Shown one piece after another: positions 49,601 to 61,100 of a stretch of 64,000 nucleotides of DNA. The notes below the pieces were generated by a model that had not been told where the DNA came from, searched no databases, and worked only from the letters and a program-made list of their open reading frames with translations. Both the position numbers and the translations under genes were made by a program. The stretch is from Polytrichum commune. Lineage: Eukaryota > Streptophyta > Polytrichopsida > Polytrichales > Polytrichaceae. The stretch spans positions 9,575,001 through 9,639,000 of the forward strand of contig OX485807.1 in the NCBI GenBank assembly GCA_950295325.1, read 5' to 3'. How positions within the stretch are numbered: the stretch's first letter is position 1; every line of letters starts with the position of its first letter.

Positions 49601-52600
49601 ACAAGGGCATTCGAAATTGGACGTGGAGATGACATAACAACACAAACAGAAATTCCTACTCAACAGAGACAGAAAAACCTCGCGACGTCGAACTATACAC
49701 TGGCAAGGCAGTTACTCGCCACGTTTAACTGCACCCTTTTATTTCACAACTGCAAGTGACTCGTCTGTTCAACTAGCTGCATGTGCTGCATTTGGTACTG
49801 TCTCGAAACCATACTCCCAAGCTCATACAACAAATTTTGCACCTACCAGTGTCAGTGCTCTCCACGAAGACAACATACAGCATTCTGAACAAACTCCACT
49901 CTACAGTGCACATATGGCCAGCAGAGGAGAACCTCATCGACGACTTATATACAAACAATCTTACGATACATGGAGAAAGTAAATTCACAGACAACACAGT
50001 TGTGCGCAACTTCAATATTCTGTGTATGAAGCTACCACAGGCCTGCATTGAAACCTCGATCAGCCCTATTGACATACATTGGAGGTCCATCTCCCATTGG
50101 AAATTTTACACCTCTATATCTGTTTAGCAAATGCCGTACAAGAACTTAGCAGGATTGGAAAGGAAATATATAGAGAGACGATTAATACATAAAATTTTAA
50201 TCATCCTATCATATAATTCTCAAATTTTAGACCATGTCACCAAGTCTGGTTGTGTGAGCGTCCACGTCCACGATACAAGACCAGCCAAAGAACTTATAAA
50301 CAAGATCTAAAGAGGAAACTTCTAATAGATGAGACAACAACACTTCGGTAACTAAGGGACGCAGCTGAATGTCAGCTTACACTAGCTGAAGTTCGTCAGT
50401 ACAACTTAAATTCGTGCTACATTATTAGTCAGCGATGATAGCTTCACGCTTCAACACACCAATCGCTATGCAAATGTGAGCAGCTATTATCAAATACCTA
50501 ACAACATATGATAAACTTTAATATTGCGAAGGATTGTTAGTGATATATGACATACTCAAAACCAATAACTCCTCACCGATCGACATGACCGCCACATGCA
50601 TGTGTGACGTGAGAGAGTCGACAACTACTTTCTAAACGACCACTGTGGTCCATAAACCCTGTAGACATAATTCTTTACATCATTATACCACCCTTAACAG
50701 ATTCTGTTTGAAATTGCAAACCAAGCTACCATGAGCATCTATGAAGCATCCAATCGTGTGAAACAAGTGTGGGATGCTTCACAGGCAAAACAACAGTGAG
50801 AACTGAAGACGAGGGATAAATTCTGGAAATTGCCAATATCCATTTGCACTAAGCTGTCGGAAGGGGGCTTGCAAAGCAGGTTTGAGTAATGCCCTCAGAT
50901 TTGGGTACCGGCAACATAGACGGAACGAGAAGATATCTGCGGATTACACAAACTTGTTGGAGTACCAAATCACCTCCAACACTCGAATAACCAATAGTCA
51001 TCAATCACAACGCACTCCTGTCATAAAACATCTTGGTTGATTTAGTCAGCACAACAACTCGTGGATACATCACAAAGCAAATCAGCCAGCGACATTGACA
51101 CCCGACATAAGTCATGTCTGAATGACATCTTACTTTCAAAATTGCCTCGAATTACAAACAGATTAGCAAGGATGATAGATCCGGCAACAGATGTTTGAAC
51201 AAGTTGATGTCAATCAACGCCGTGTGGATTGTTGTAGTCACAACCCCAGACTAGCCTCAGTACTGCAGAGAAGACCTCCTGTCTTCGCATTCAAGAAATA
51301 TTTTGGCCTTGTAGTAATTTGTCAACAAAACTACAATAGACGGGGAAATTCATCTTGAAGTTGTTGCATCTTTTTGTCAGCAACACTACAAAGACAACGA
51401 AATTATCTTACAGTTGCTGCTTCTTGAAAGTAAGGCACGTTTTGTCTTCCTAATCCATACCCTTAGGATCTTCAACGGATCGGCAATACTTGGATAACGT
51501 TTTTGCAGAATAAATATTCCCCCTTTCGAATTATATCTTCATCTGCACAACATCACACTGTGTCAGATCATTTACTGCATCGAAAACTGAGGAACGTGAA
51601 CTCTTCATCTTCTATTTCTTACCGACTGACTAATAATCGTAGATTGGGTTGCAAGGATCCTTCGCGATATGTTCATGTCTATTTGGCGTCCTCATATGGT
51701 GAACACCTTTCTCATGCATTTCTGCATTTTGGATCTGAATTTCCTTCAGTTCCGTGCACCACTGTACTGCTGTAGGTCGCAGGAACCGCCAAGCGTCAAT
51801 TCAAGTAATTTGAATAGAGTTATTTACATAGCACGAAGTTTGTCGATCAGGACGAAGAGTCTCTGAAATACTAAAGATCTCAATTGTCTTCAAGACGTTA
51901 GCGCAAACACCTTAACACAGAATGGACGACAGGACATCTACAAGTGCTCTACGGAAAGCTCAGCGTGCCTCACTAAATGACAAAATTCGATTACCTTGTC
52001 ATATTGATACACATCACTTCTCTAGAAGCTATTTCAAGAGAAATTTGCGATGGAACTGACTGCGATTTTGTTGTGGAGTGTATTTATCATCGTGATTGTG
52101 TTAGCAGAACACTCAGGGAACACTTCGAACCCGACTTCCACTCCACATATTGATTGCGATGCATAATTACCCAGTAGTACCGACCTTGAGTGTACATATA
52201 TCAAGCTGCTCAAATTGTTGCGCGTCAAAGAGATTTTGTGGCGGTGCGCAGGCGTGGAGCTCGAAAGTGAGGTATTCTGTCAACCTTGTATAAAAATCGA
52301 ACTTTCATGGAACAACCTGCAATCATCAAACAACTTCTATTGACCAAGTCAGGAAGGAGAGTGTTAACCGGGGTCGCTCCAAACGCATGTGAGTATGTAA
52401 ACTGCATGACACAAAGAGGATTGTGCTGACATCAACCACACATCGACACCTCATCAATACAGTCATCAACAGGAAATTCTTGCAACCCTTGGCATGACTT
52501 CTTTGCACTTACGAATTGGTTAGAATAGAAATAACTTGGATAAGCATGAGTTTTCAGGATGTGCAGGTCTAGGAGAAGCATGAGCATGCATAAAACACTC
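46600..52600 (-). repeat. Copy F of the duplicated A-F locus, 5' module missing
   Basis: Module X (46.6-47.9 kb) matches 17.88-19.06 kb closely. Module Y (47.9-52.0 kb) matches copy C at several places, for example 50370-50780 with 29960-30370 and 51570-51960 with 30780-31040. The 5' module carrying the leader and the 37-bp block is not found. Instead the MIR156 gene lies immediately upstream on the same strand. In Y, the minus-strand reading near 51670-51780 contains HEKGVHHMRTPNR and copy C has HDKGVHHLKTSNR, with several silent differences. That hints at a once-coding exon. Its resemblance to a kinase catalytic loop is weak, since the Asp is absent. Confidence 0.45.
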
Positions 52601-53157
52601 TATGAGAATGCCTCAAAGCACCTCGAGGAGAAATGGCGCACTTAGCTTTGGTTGTCGGAGTCGCTTGTGCCGCTTTGTGCTGACACAGATTATCGACATA
52701 TTTTTTCGGCAACGTCGGTGTCCACTTTCTGATGAAGCTAAGAACCTCATGAATGCCTAGAGGCAGACAAGAGTGTCACACCAAGTCTCGTCGCTCCTCG
52801 GTCATTCAAGCTCGTTCCAAGAAACCCCAGCCGTCTCAAGAGATAGATGTGATATTTTAACATTCGGTCGACGCACTTGTCTGCCTCCTGATACCTTGGA
52901 GAACTTCGCTTGTGATACATGGTTGAAGTGGATGCGGGCCGTGTGACGTCAGCACCAGAAAGAAGAAGGCGAAATCATCAAACGTAGCCATGTTTGTACC
53001 AGCCGGAGCTTGTAGGTGTTCACAGAATCCCCATACATCGTTGGTGTCCGCTCAAGTTCTTTCCTCAGCCAGTGGTTTCTGGAGTACCTGCAGTTTCCAA
53101 CCCAAACTGTTACAAATTATATGTGTGTGAAGACTTACCAGGCCCGGGAGCAACAAG

Positions 53158-53258
53158 GAATGAGAAGTATGACAGCAAGAGAGTGAGCACGCATCCGCAT
53201 GTACATATTGTGTAAGTGCGCAACTGTGCTCACTCTCTTCTGTCATTCCACTCCCCCT
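53158..53258 (-). ncRNA. MIR156: miR156 precursor hairpin
   Basis: The minus strand carries TGACAGAAGAGAGTGAGCAC at 53245-53226, identical to canonical plant miR156, on the 5' arm as usual for the family. The 3' arm (53190-53170) is its full complement except for one bulged G. With 2-base overhangs the star strand would be 53188-53168. The 35-base terminal region (53225-53191) closes further by CGCA/TGCG and TTACA/TGTA pairs, and a weaker stem extends below the duplex. miR156 guides cleavage and translational repression of SBP/SPL transcription-factor mRNAs and controls the juvenile-to-adult transition. This is established for the family, and function in this organism is inferred. The plus strand would fold too, but its 5' arm is not canonical, so the minus strand is the gene. 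Confidence 0.95.
53226..53245 (-). ncRNA. MIR156: Mature miR156
   Basis: Exact 20-base canonical sequence starting with U, on the 5' arm. It is the Argonaute-loaded guide in all land plants where it has been studied. Confidence 0.93.
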
Positions 53259-53811
53259 CACACCCCCCAGTTCACACGACGACCCCATGAGGCCCACAAG
53301 TCAACCTCCGATCTTGTTTTGGTTCTTTCCACCAGCACTTTCAAGCCTGCCGTCTCTTAACCGATGCCATTTCTCCAGCTGATCGTACAACCGGAACATA
53401 CAGCAAATGATGACTCCTGCCAAGATCCCAGTGGCGGAGGAGCCGACTTCTCTCCAGAAGGTTTGATACCAAAGGAGCCCGGAGTGGCCTGAAAATAGTA
53501 GCAAAACATAGACAGTCTACGAGCGTGCTGTAAGCCACTGCCTCCCATCCCTCAATCCCCATCCTCCAGGGTTTCACCGCGGATTAGATTAGAAATTTCT
53601 AAATCTTACCTTCTCAACAGATTGGAGATTGCCGACGATAGGAGATATGAGATCCCCCCGAAAGCGTTGCTGCCAAGATCAGGTCTGGCTTAATTCTCTT
53701 CAACCCGATTCCTTCGTTTGCCTACCTGTTGTGCATTACGGATACCACAGCTACGAAGTTGGGCCTCAGCTCCTTTTGAGTGCTTGCAGCCTAACCAACC
53801 GGTCCCTCCCT

Positions 53812-54000
53812 TCACCCTATGACGGGAAAGCTACAGCCGCTACGCGGCCCATGCATCAGCGCTAGACTTGGATGAACGTCATTTCCACTCACTGAACTAT
53901 TGGAAGCGCGCCGTCCGGGAGTAGGCGCCCTATTTTCAACCGCTCTTACATTCCCCAGTGCCCACGTTCCTCCTTTCCTGCCCTGTTCCTCTCCTGGCAT
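53812..54000 (-). CDS. Small frame in the MIR156 leader
   Basis: The first substantial ATG after the presumed start site (54000) opens a 62-codon frame beginning MPGEEQGRKGGTWALG. It is basic and rich in Gly, Arg and Ser. If the donor at 53892 is used, the frame runs through exon 2 (QRFRGDLISPIVG) and exon 3 (starting ATPGSFGIKPSG) without shift, both joins being phase 0, and stops before the hairpin. That would be a protein of about 100 residues with no known domain. It could be a microRNA-encoded peptide or just a leader without stops. A tiny frame (MCFT) precedes it near 54139. Confidence 0.25.
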   Translation of the reverse strand: MPGEEQGRKGGTWALGNVRAVENRAPTPGRRASNSSVSGNDVHPSLALMHGPRSGCSFPVIG

Positions 54001-54168
54001 CTTGTTCTTGAATGCCTGTCTACCAGCTACTGCTTCAATGCGATTATATGCGAGCACAGACGTCTGACACGTCCTACAGCTAATTAGCTAACAACTTCCT
54101 CTCGACTCTCTACAAACAATAACTTAAGTAAAGCACATCTGCTCGCTCTCCTCTCCGCCTGATGACTT

Positions 54169-54200
54169 CCTCTCCTCTCCTCTCCTCTCCTCTCCTCTCT
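54169..54200. repeat. (TCTCC)n tract in MIR156 leader
   Basis: About six pentamer units, GA-rich (GGAGA) on the transcript strand, just downstream of the TATA box. GA-rich leaders or pyrimidine patches at the start site are common in plant promoters. Confidence 0.85.
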
Positions 54201-54212
54201 TGTGCAATCGTA

Positions 54213-54222
54213 TGTATATATG
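54213..54222 (-). promoter_or_regulatory. TATA box of MIR156
   Basis: ACATATATAC on the minus strand, about 30 bases upstream of the GA-rich leader and roughly 970 bases upstream of the hairpin. Plant microRNA genes are RNA polymerase II genes, most with a TATA box. Confidence 0.55.
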
Positions 54223-54292
54223 TACTGCCTACTCCAGCTTCTGCATTTCATGGCCAGCAATGGCTTTATAGGCGATGAGGGAGGGGGTGAGT

Positions 54293-54343
54293 CCAATATG
54301 ACATCATGGGGTGTTTAAGCCAATATGACATCACGCGGTGTTT
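54293..54343. promoter_or_regulatory. Duplicated CCAAT/TGACATCA promoter element
   Basis: CCAATATGACATCA followed by a GGTGTTT-type tail occurs twice (54293-54316 and 54320-54343), about 75 to 125 bases upstream of the TATA box. CCAAT is the core of NF-Y sites. TGACATCA is one base from the TGACGTCA site of bZIP factors. Factor identity is inference. Confidence 0.4.
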
Positions 54344-54400
54344 TAAATGGGTGCACTAGAAGCTAGCGGAGGAAAACAAAACAATTTTATCATTTAATTT

Positions 54401-54471
54401 GGTTGTCGATACGGGTAGGAATTGGTGGTCGATACCGGGGAGGAATCGGTCGTCAATACCGGGGAGGAAGC
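54401..54471. repeat. 24-bp minisatellite, three units
   Basis: Three units close to 'ggtggtcgataccggggagg' plus four bases. The second and third units are almost identical and the first has lost a few bases. On the minus strand they read as FLPGIDxx repeats, without evidence of coding. Confidence 0.85.
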
Positions 54472-57400
54472 ACCACTTGCAAGTAAACTTGAATTGACAT
54501 GTGGATAGTTGTTTGTAGCAAGGAGTCACCCTTTGTGTAGTGTCCACTCCAACTTGTGCACCTGAATCATAGTCAGCAATGAATCATAGTTCCCAATGTG
54601 AGATGTTGTGTTTTGAACGAGGACACTAGACATGGAAAGAACAAATAATAAATCAAGCTTTTTGATCATCGATACATTTCAACATATGAACCACGGGGAG
54701 AAGATGCCAACTTTTTGCAAGTGAACCTTGAACCAGTATCTAGACAAGTGTCCATGGGGAGGCTTATAAAAAAAATTGACTCCCATATAGGTTAATCACT
54801 GCAACACTTAGATGCTTGAAAAATGAAAGACCAGGATGTTGTGTGAGCAACCTAGAATCTACAAGAGGGCTGCTCCATTGCACTACATAGCGCAATCTCG
54901 AGTTTGCACTTGAACCATGTGGTCAGGCATGCATACCTCACCCTTGTCATAAAGTGGACCCCGTCATTTTTTTGGCTTGCTAAAGCTTTTGGGCATGGCA
55001 AAGGGGTACTACACCGCTTATGATATTTTGTCATACACCAAACTAGATGCCTAGAAGTCTCAAAGTGTCATGTCCAATAATTTCCAATATGATATTATTT
55101 GACAACATAAACAACTTTGAGAAGGGATCCCACCTTCCAATTCTAGGAAATCAACGTCAGTGGGTGATTATTTTATTTTGTGCTACTTTTGTTTTATAAC
55201 TAATATTCAAAAATCTTCATGAAAACCTAGGGCAAGACCCGGAAATCTTGGACCCACGTTAATTCCACCTAAACTAGAAAACTAGTGTGGCACATGGAGA
55301 TCATTGTCATGCTAATTTTCCACCCACACTAATTAGTGCACTATGGGTTCTATGCCTGTTCTATGCGTTCTGAGAGTGTGTTGACTTCATCCATAGAGAT
55401 AGGCCTGCTCATAGCACATTTAGCATTGATGATAATTGTGAGAAAGAATATGACTGTGGGGCATGTCGTGACTGAAAGCCTCCTCATCGTTATAACTAGA
55501 GATGTAATTCTTAGGAACAAAATTATGCGACAAGTAAGAAGGGGGTGAGTAGGTATTTAGTAGAGTCCGATTTATGGATGAATTTCCAGTCATAGTAGAA
55601 TTGCTTCATATGTACATAAATCAGTGGTGTCTATGGTAAACAAAATGGCATAAAGAGTTCCAGAAGTGAATTACTACATAGTACAAGTCTAGGCTATAAG
55701 TGAACATCACGTCTCTAGAGCATTAGTTGGACCACATTCGTTCTCAAAGCATGTTTAATCAAGGATCCCATCACATATTCTTGATTTTTGTTTTCTCCCC
55801 GACATTATGTTGCAATGTGCGATGTGTATTGGCGGCAGGTGCCACATAACCCTAATAGGTTTTGCAAGCTACACAACACTATGATAGGTTTACAACTAGA
55901 AACGATGGTGAGGCAACAATGCCTCGGTCATGTTTATGTGTTGAATAAGCAAGCGCATGGAATATCCGGGGTGATTGGATAGCAATACACCTTGTAATGT
56001 CAACCCTCTTCATCCATTGCAAAATGTCTCAAAGCCACATAACATTACTCAACGATGTGGGCCCTCGGAATATAACGGTCGGATGGTTGGGAGTTCAGTT
56101 CAAATACGAATCGTCCTACACAACTTTTCGAGCATCCAACTGTTTTATTCTGAGGGCCCATTGAACGAGCACCAACTATGGAGTAATGTTATGTGAGGCA
56201 TTCCACATGGCCCATAGAACATTGCCGTAGAGGGCTCCCGGTTTCATCTTCCACATGGAGGTCAAGTGGGTCTTAGCAAATGTGAGCATGACGTGGGGCA
56301 AATATTGAGGGGAATAACTATTTTGTGTCGGAATAGAGAGCCCTCTACAGTAGAAGACAACTTTTCCATTACAACCATCTGTTGTGACTTGGCCAACGCA
56401 ACTCATGGTGAGAATGCATAAATGAAGTTATTTTGATTGTCAACCAAAAGTTTTTTTGGTTGCGGTTTTTAGGCAATGGGTAACCAAAACCCTCAAGTTG
56501 ACAACTAAAACGATTTATATATGTATTTTCTTGCCATGAGTCGAAGTGGCTAAGTCGCGACAGATGGTCGCAATGGACAAGTTTGCTTCTAGTGGAAGTA
56601 GAGGTCCTCATGCCATAATACATTGTTGGCTTTTGTTTTCTTCGTCTCATATTTGGTGTGCAGGCATTTTTTACTCCACAGGGATGTACTTCTAGTCCAG
56701 TGAACCTTTTGACTTCTTGGACTTCAAAATCAATCTCATTTCATTTCAATAGGGGTTTCAAAGAAAAATTGAACAAAGGAAAACTCCATATCTCATGGAA
56801 TGTAGACGTTCGCTCTAGAAAATCATGCTCATTCTCCACTTTAGAGAAGGGATCCCACCCTTCCTATAGAACCCGATTTAGAACCACATGGGGACCTCAT
56901 AAACATGATTGACTTTATTCTTGGATCTCCATAATTGATACATAGAGAGCATTCTCAAATATGGAGAAATGTGTAGCATTTTACACCCCAACTGTATGCA
57001 TATACATGAACCGAAGTCTCTACCAAGGGTGAAATGCCCAGGGAGTGCACTATTCATTAAAACCAAGCATCACGTGCGTGCATGCCCCTTATTAAAATAC
57101 CCTTGTATACATTTTATTTTTGCTAAAATCAAGCAATATACTTACAAATCTCATTGCTTCAAAATACATTTCCATACGTACACAAGGGTCCAAAAACAAA
57201 TACAGAAATTGTATATAACATGTGTACAAATGTTTGGAAATGCAAAAATATGGCCCTATTATATGTATAATATCAAATCATGGATTTTTAGTTGTAAAGT
57301 CGTTACTTAGTGGATGAAAAAACACATGATTCTTGGTCCAGGTCTGACTTGAACGCGTAAACGCGTAAATGCGTACTTTACATATATTTTTCTATAGCCT

Positions 57401-58118
57401 CATGTATATCTACTTCTTGCTTAATAGCAATATGTCTCTTGTACGTACATTTTGTACATGCTTGTTTTAAATAATACCCCTTTTGTTCACCCACGTGTAT
57501 AAATACAATACTTGAACAGTGCACTCCCTGGGGTGAAATGTCTCTATGCATGCCAATTTTCAGTTGACACTATAGATCTTCAAGAATTTCCATAGGATGA
57601 TGTCCACGTGGCTACAAAAATACTCAACCTTGACTAGAAATCCATCGATTAACATTATAGATAGATAGATACGGTCCTGCCTCTTAAATATGACACGTAT
57701 GGGAAACGAGAAACTCATCATGTTATTGAGGTGGCACATATTCAATAATATGACAACTTGGACCTCTTTGTCATAATAACGAGATACTTCATGAAAACAC
57801 ACATTAGATGTTATGTCACATATACAAAATACATATCCTTCTCAAACGTCTTCACAAATATGCACATTTCTCTCATGAATCTATGTCGACTTGAAGAAGG
57901 AATCAATGGTCTACTGATGTTGTCACTTCAAATTAGCAACATCTATCTTATTGGGGCCAAAGCATGGTAAAGTGAATAAGGGTTATGTCTTGTCATACAA
58001 GTAGCCACATTTCCTAGTTATATAACTCAAAACAATAACAATGATTTATGTTAGAGTTACTAAAAAGGTGTGTCATGATGTTTTCATAAATGTATTTGCA
58101 AACTACACGATTTACATT
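54472..58118. other. AT-rich spacer, nothing recognised
   Basis: Short open frames occur on both strands (for example 56969-57310 plus and 56369-56650 minus) but none shows a known domain or clear splice context. No RNA genes were seen. Confidence 0.5.
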
Positions 58119-58159
58119 TATGGAAGTAGATTCTAGAGTTTGCAGAATCTACTTCCATA
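58119..58159. repeat. Perfect 16-bp-stem hairpin with 9-base loop
   Basis: TATGGAAGTAGATTCT at 58119-58134 is mirrored at 58144-58159. It is a compact palindrome in otherwise featureless DNA. No known microRNA is recognised. Confidence 0.8.
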
Positions 58160-61100
58160 GTTGACGGGTTTCGGAAAGCGAGGGTGAAGTAGACCTTAAG
58201 AAATGTATTTTGCTACAAAAATTTGTGGTGCACTAACATACAATATGATCTTGCCAAATACTTAAACTATACACTTAAATCATAACAAGTTTCAAAATGA
58301 AGTAGGTTTTTGCTCAAATCCACCACCCCATTTAGGATCTACTTCATACGTATCTCCATAATACTAATGAGGCACAAATTTGTACTATGTTTGGTTCAAA
58401 CCCATTTGAGGGTTCCATGGTCTCGAAATGACATTTTGAATGGAATTGAGCCTATTTGCCTTATTATATATGGAAATTGTATCACAATGGAAGGGCAAAC
58501 CGATTTTCTTGTTCACTTTACCCTGCTTTGGCTCATTGAGCTTCTTTAATATGGTGTGCAATTTCAAGACGTATGTAGGACTAACCTCTAATGGGTTGTC
58601 CATAATAAATGAAGCTAACATTTGTGCATGATGTTGCAAGTTTCACAAATAGGTGGCGGTCTCTCATCAACATGTGAAGAGTCCAAGGGCTTTGCATTAA
58701 GGTCATAACTAGGTGGCTCTATTATCTTTTCCAATGCCATTTCAACCATCTCTTACATGCAATATTCAAGTGCAATGATGTCTTCACCTTCCATTATCTA
58801 GTAATAATCTTCGAATGTGGAAAAGTAGATCGATGTCTTGAATTAGCTGTAAAACTCAACTAACTTTCAAACGGTCATACCTCTCCCAATACAACTCAAT
58901 ATTGAGCAAAACGACCACCAAAAGGAGCGCAATTTCAATAGCTCTTCAACAATGTATAGATGGGGAAGATCGGATCCAAACTGGCCTCAAAATCTACAAA
59001 AGAAGATTGATGTGGATTGATGTCTAGAAATCAATTGCAAAAACTTAACATGCCTTCAAATACTTATAACTTTGCCAATACAACTCAGAATCAAACAAAA
59101 TCACAACCAAAAGAGGTGAAATTTCAAGAGCTTTTCAAAAATATGCAAATAAAAGCAATATAATGTGCATTGAGTTCAAAATGCTCAAAAACATACTATG
59201 CACCTTGGTTTAAGGTTCAAATGAAAAATTTGTTGCGAAAGAGGCAAAGCTAAAGAGTTCCTTTACAAGGTTTTGAGATAGAGAACCTAGTTCCCTTAGT
59301 TCCCATTTTCTAACATCACTAGACATTGAAATTCCTTTTATCCACATTTCATATGTGAAAGTTACACAAATTTAATATTAACTATGTACTTATGCATGTG
59401 TGGGACCCTCCATACATACGTTTATTACCTCTATAATATGGCATTTTGGGGTTCGTGAGACCATTAAAATGTCAAACTCGTATTATAGAGGGTAGACTCT
59501 AAATAGAAAGTTTGGTTTATAATACTTGTGTCATTATATCAAGGTTGTCGTATTATCAAGTGTTGTTTTAAAGAGGTAGGACTGTACGATCTTGTAGCCA
59601 AGTGGTTTGAAAACTCTATGAAACCCTTTGATGCAATGTTCTATAGATATTTAGAAATGGATAAGTCTCCATAGTCAATGTCCACCATGATAGGTGTTTT
59701 AGGTTCAATGTTGGTTTTGAGTCAAATACCTCTAAGGGGGTAGACTCTTTGTTGGGATCCTAGTGAATGACATGCATGAGTCACTATGAAATTAAGATCC
59801 CCTACTACCCTGGAAAACAAATTTATATACTAATAGTATGCTAGAAGATAGACTCATGTATTTATACTTAGGTGCTCAATATAGTGTGATAAATGTGTCC
59901 ACTACATACATAAAATATAAATTATGAAACATATAGGTCTTTACTACATACACAATCCACTTTCACTATCAAATGTCAATATTATAGAATATTTTGTCCT
60001 CCACAGGATATAACTCATAAAAATGTGACCCTACAACATATGTCATTAAAGCTAGAGCAGGTATTAACATCTAGATTTATCATTATACAATTAGTTGAGG
60101 CATAAATCTACTTTGACCCATTCTATTCATAAAATGAGTCCATAACCTATCTCCATTTGCAAAGGGCGGACCATGAGGTCAATTGGTTCTCTATATTCTA
60201 CCCACGGTTGGTGGACTCTTCATACCACGTACAAACTAACATGTGTGCAAGAAGGGGTATTATTTGAGGTAATAGCATACATAATATACATAAGAGAGAG
60301 GTATTGTTTTTCTCTTGTGTGTACATCTAAAAAGGTTGTTACATTTTTAGAAGTATGGGTAGATGTACAAAAGGGGCCCTAAGGTGTAGAGAAATGTGTT
60401 AGTTTCATCCACTTCACATTGTCATTCTTTGTTTTCATATGGTCACAGTCCTTAATGACTAAATGTGTCTTCTTATTAGGGTTTGCATTTGAGTTCTAGG
60501 TTTTAACAAACTAGAGGCTTTTGGAGCTCTCATGGGCATCCTTTAATTTTGCTCCCTAGATTGTGGCCAAGTTATTGTGCTCTCATCATTATTTGTTTGA
60601 TACAATGCTATGGATGAAAAACTTCAATGACTTTAACTTTGGAAAGTGAAACTTGATTTTATATGTGATAAATGATCATTTAATTCTAGATGTGTAGTTT
60701 GTATATGTAGTGGAGGCATTTATCACATTAAATTGAAAAGCTGAGTGTTGATACATGAGTCCATTTTTTGGCATGTTGTTAGTATATATATACATATGTT
60801 TCCTCTATAAACTTCTCGTATATAGGGGTTTAATTTCATAGTGACCCACGCACATCATTTAGGTTCCAATGAAGAGTCCAACCCTGGGGATTCTACCCAT
60901 CTATTACCAAAGTTTTAGCACATTCTACAAAACCTTGGCATTATACCAAATCTCATTATTCAAAGGCTTTGTAAATTTTAACATCTTCCAAAACCACTGT
61001 GCATTCTGAAAAGTTGAATTGAGGGGACTTGAATAATCCAAGAGCCTCCACTTTGGGAAACCCCATAACACAGAAGAAAAGCCTAACAAGAATGGAGTGG

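Larger units (their letters stand above)
53088..54195 (-). ncRNA. MIR156: Primary transcript of MIR156 (model)
   Basis: Splice signals on the minus strand suggest exon 1 from about 54190 to 53893 (donor GTGAGT at 53892) and exon 2 at 53669-53610 (acceptor gatcttggcag, donor GTAAGA at 53609). Exon 3 would be 53488-53139 (acceptor ctactattttcag) and carries the hairpin near its 3' end. A strong donor GTAAGT lies at 53138, about 20 bases beyond the hairpin base, with a possible acceptor ctgcag at 53088. The last intron would be only 51 bases, so a later acceptor is possible. Intron-containing primary transcripts are common for plant microRNAs, and a donor downstream of the stem can aid processing. 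The 3' end cannot be placed. Exon borders are by eye and uncertain; the strand is well supported by the hairpin. Confidence 0.45.

Noticed and set aside
53301-53504. Small membrane-protein-like frame (GILAGVIICCMF) in MIR156 exon 3
   Set aside because: Joining it to exon 2 in the needed phase meets a stop, and all three frames are open here. I regard it as an accident in a noncoding exon, though it cannot be excluded.
54164-54200. Considered homologous to the (GA)n leaders of copies A and B
   Set aside because: On the transcript strand MIR156 is GA-rich while copies A and B are CT-rich, so the tracts are not equivalent.
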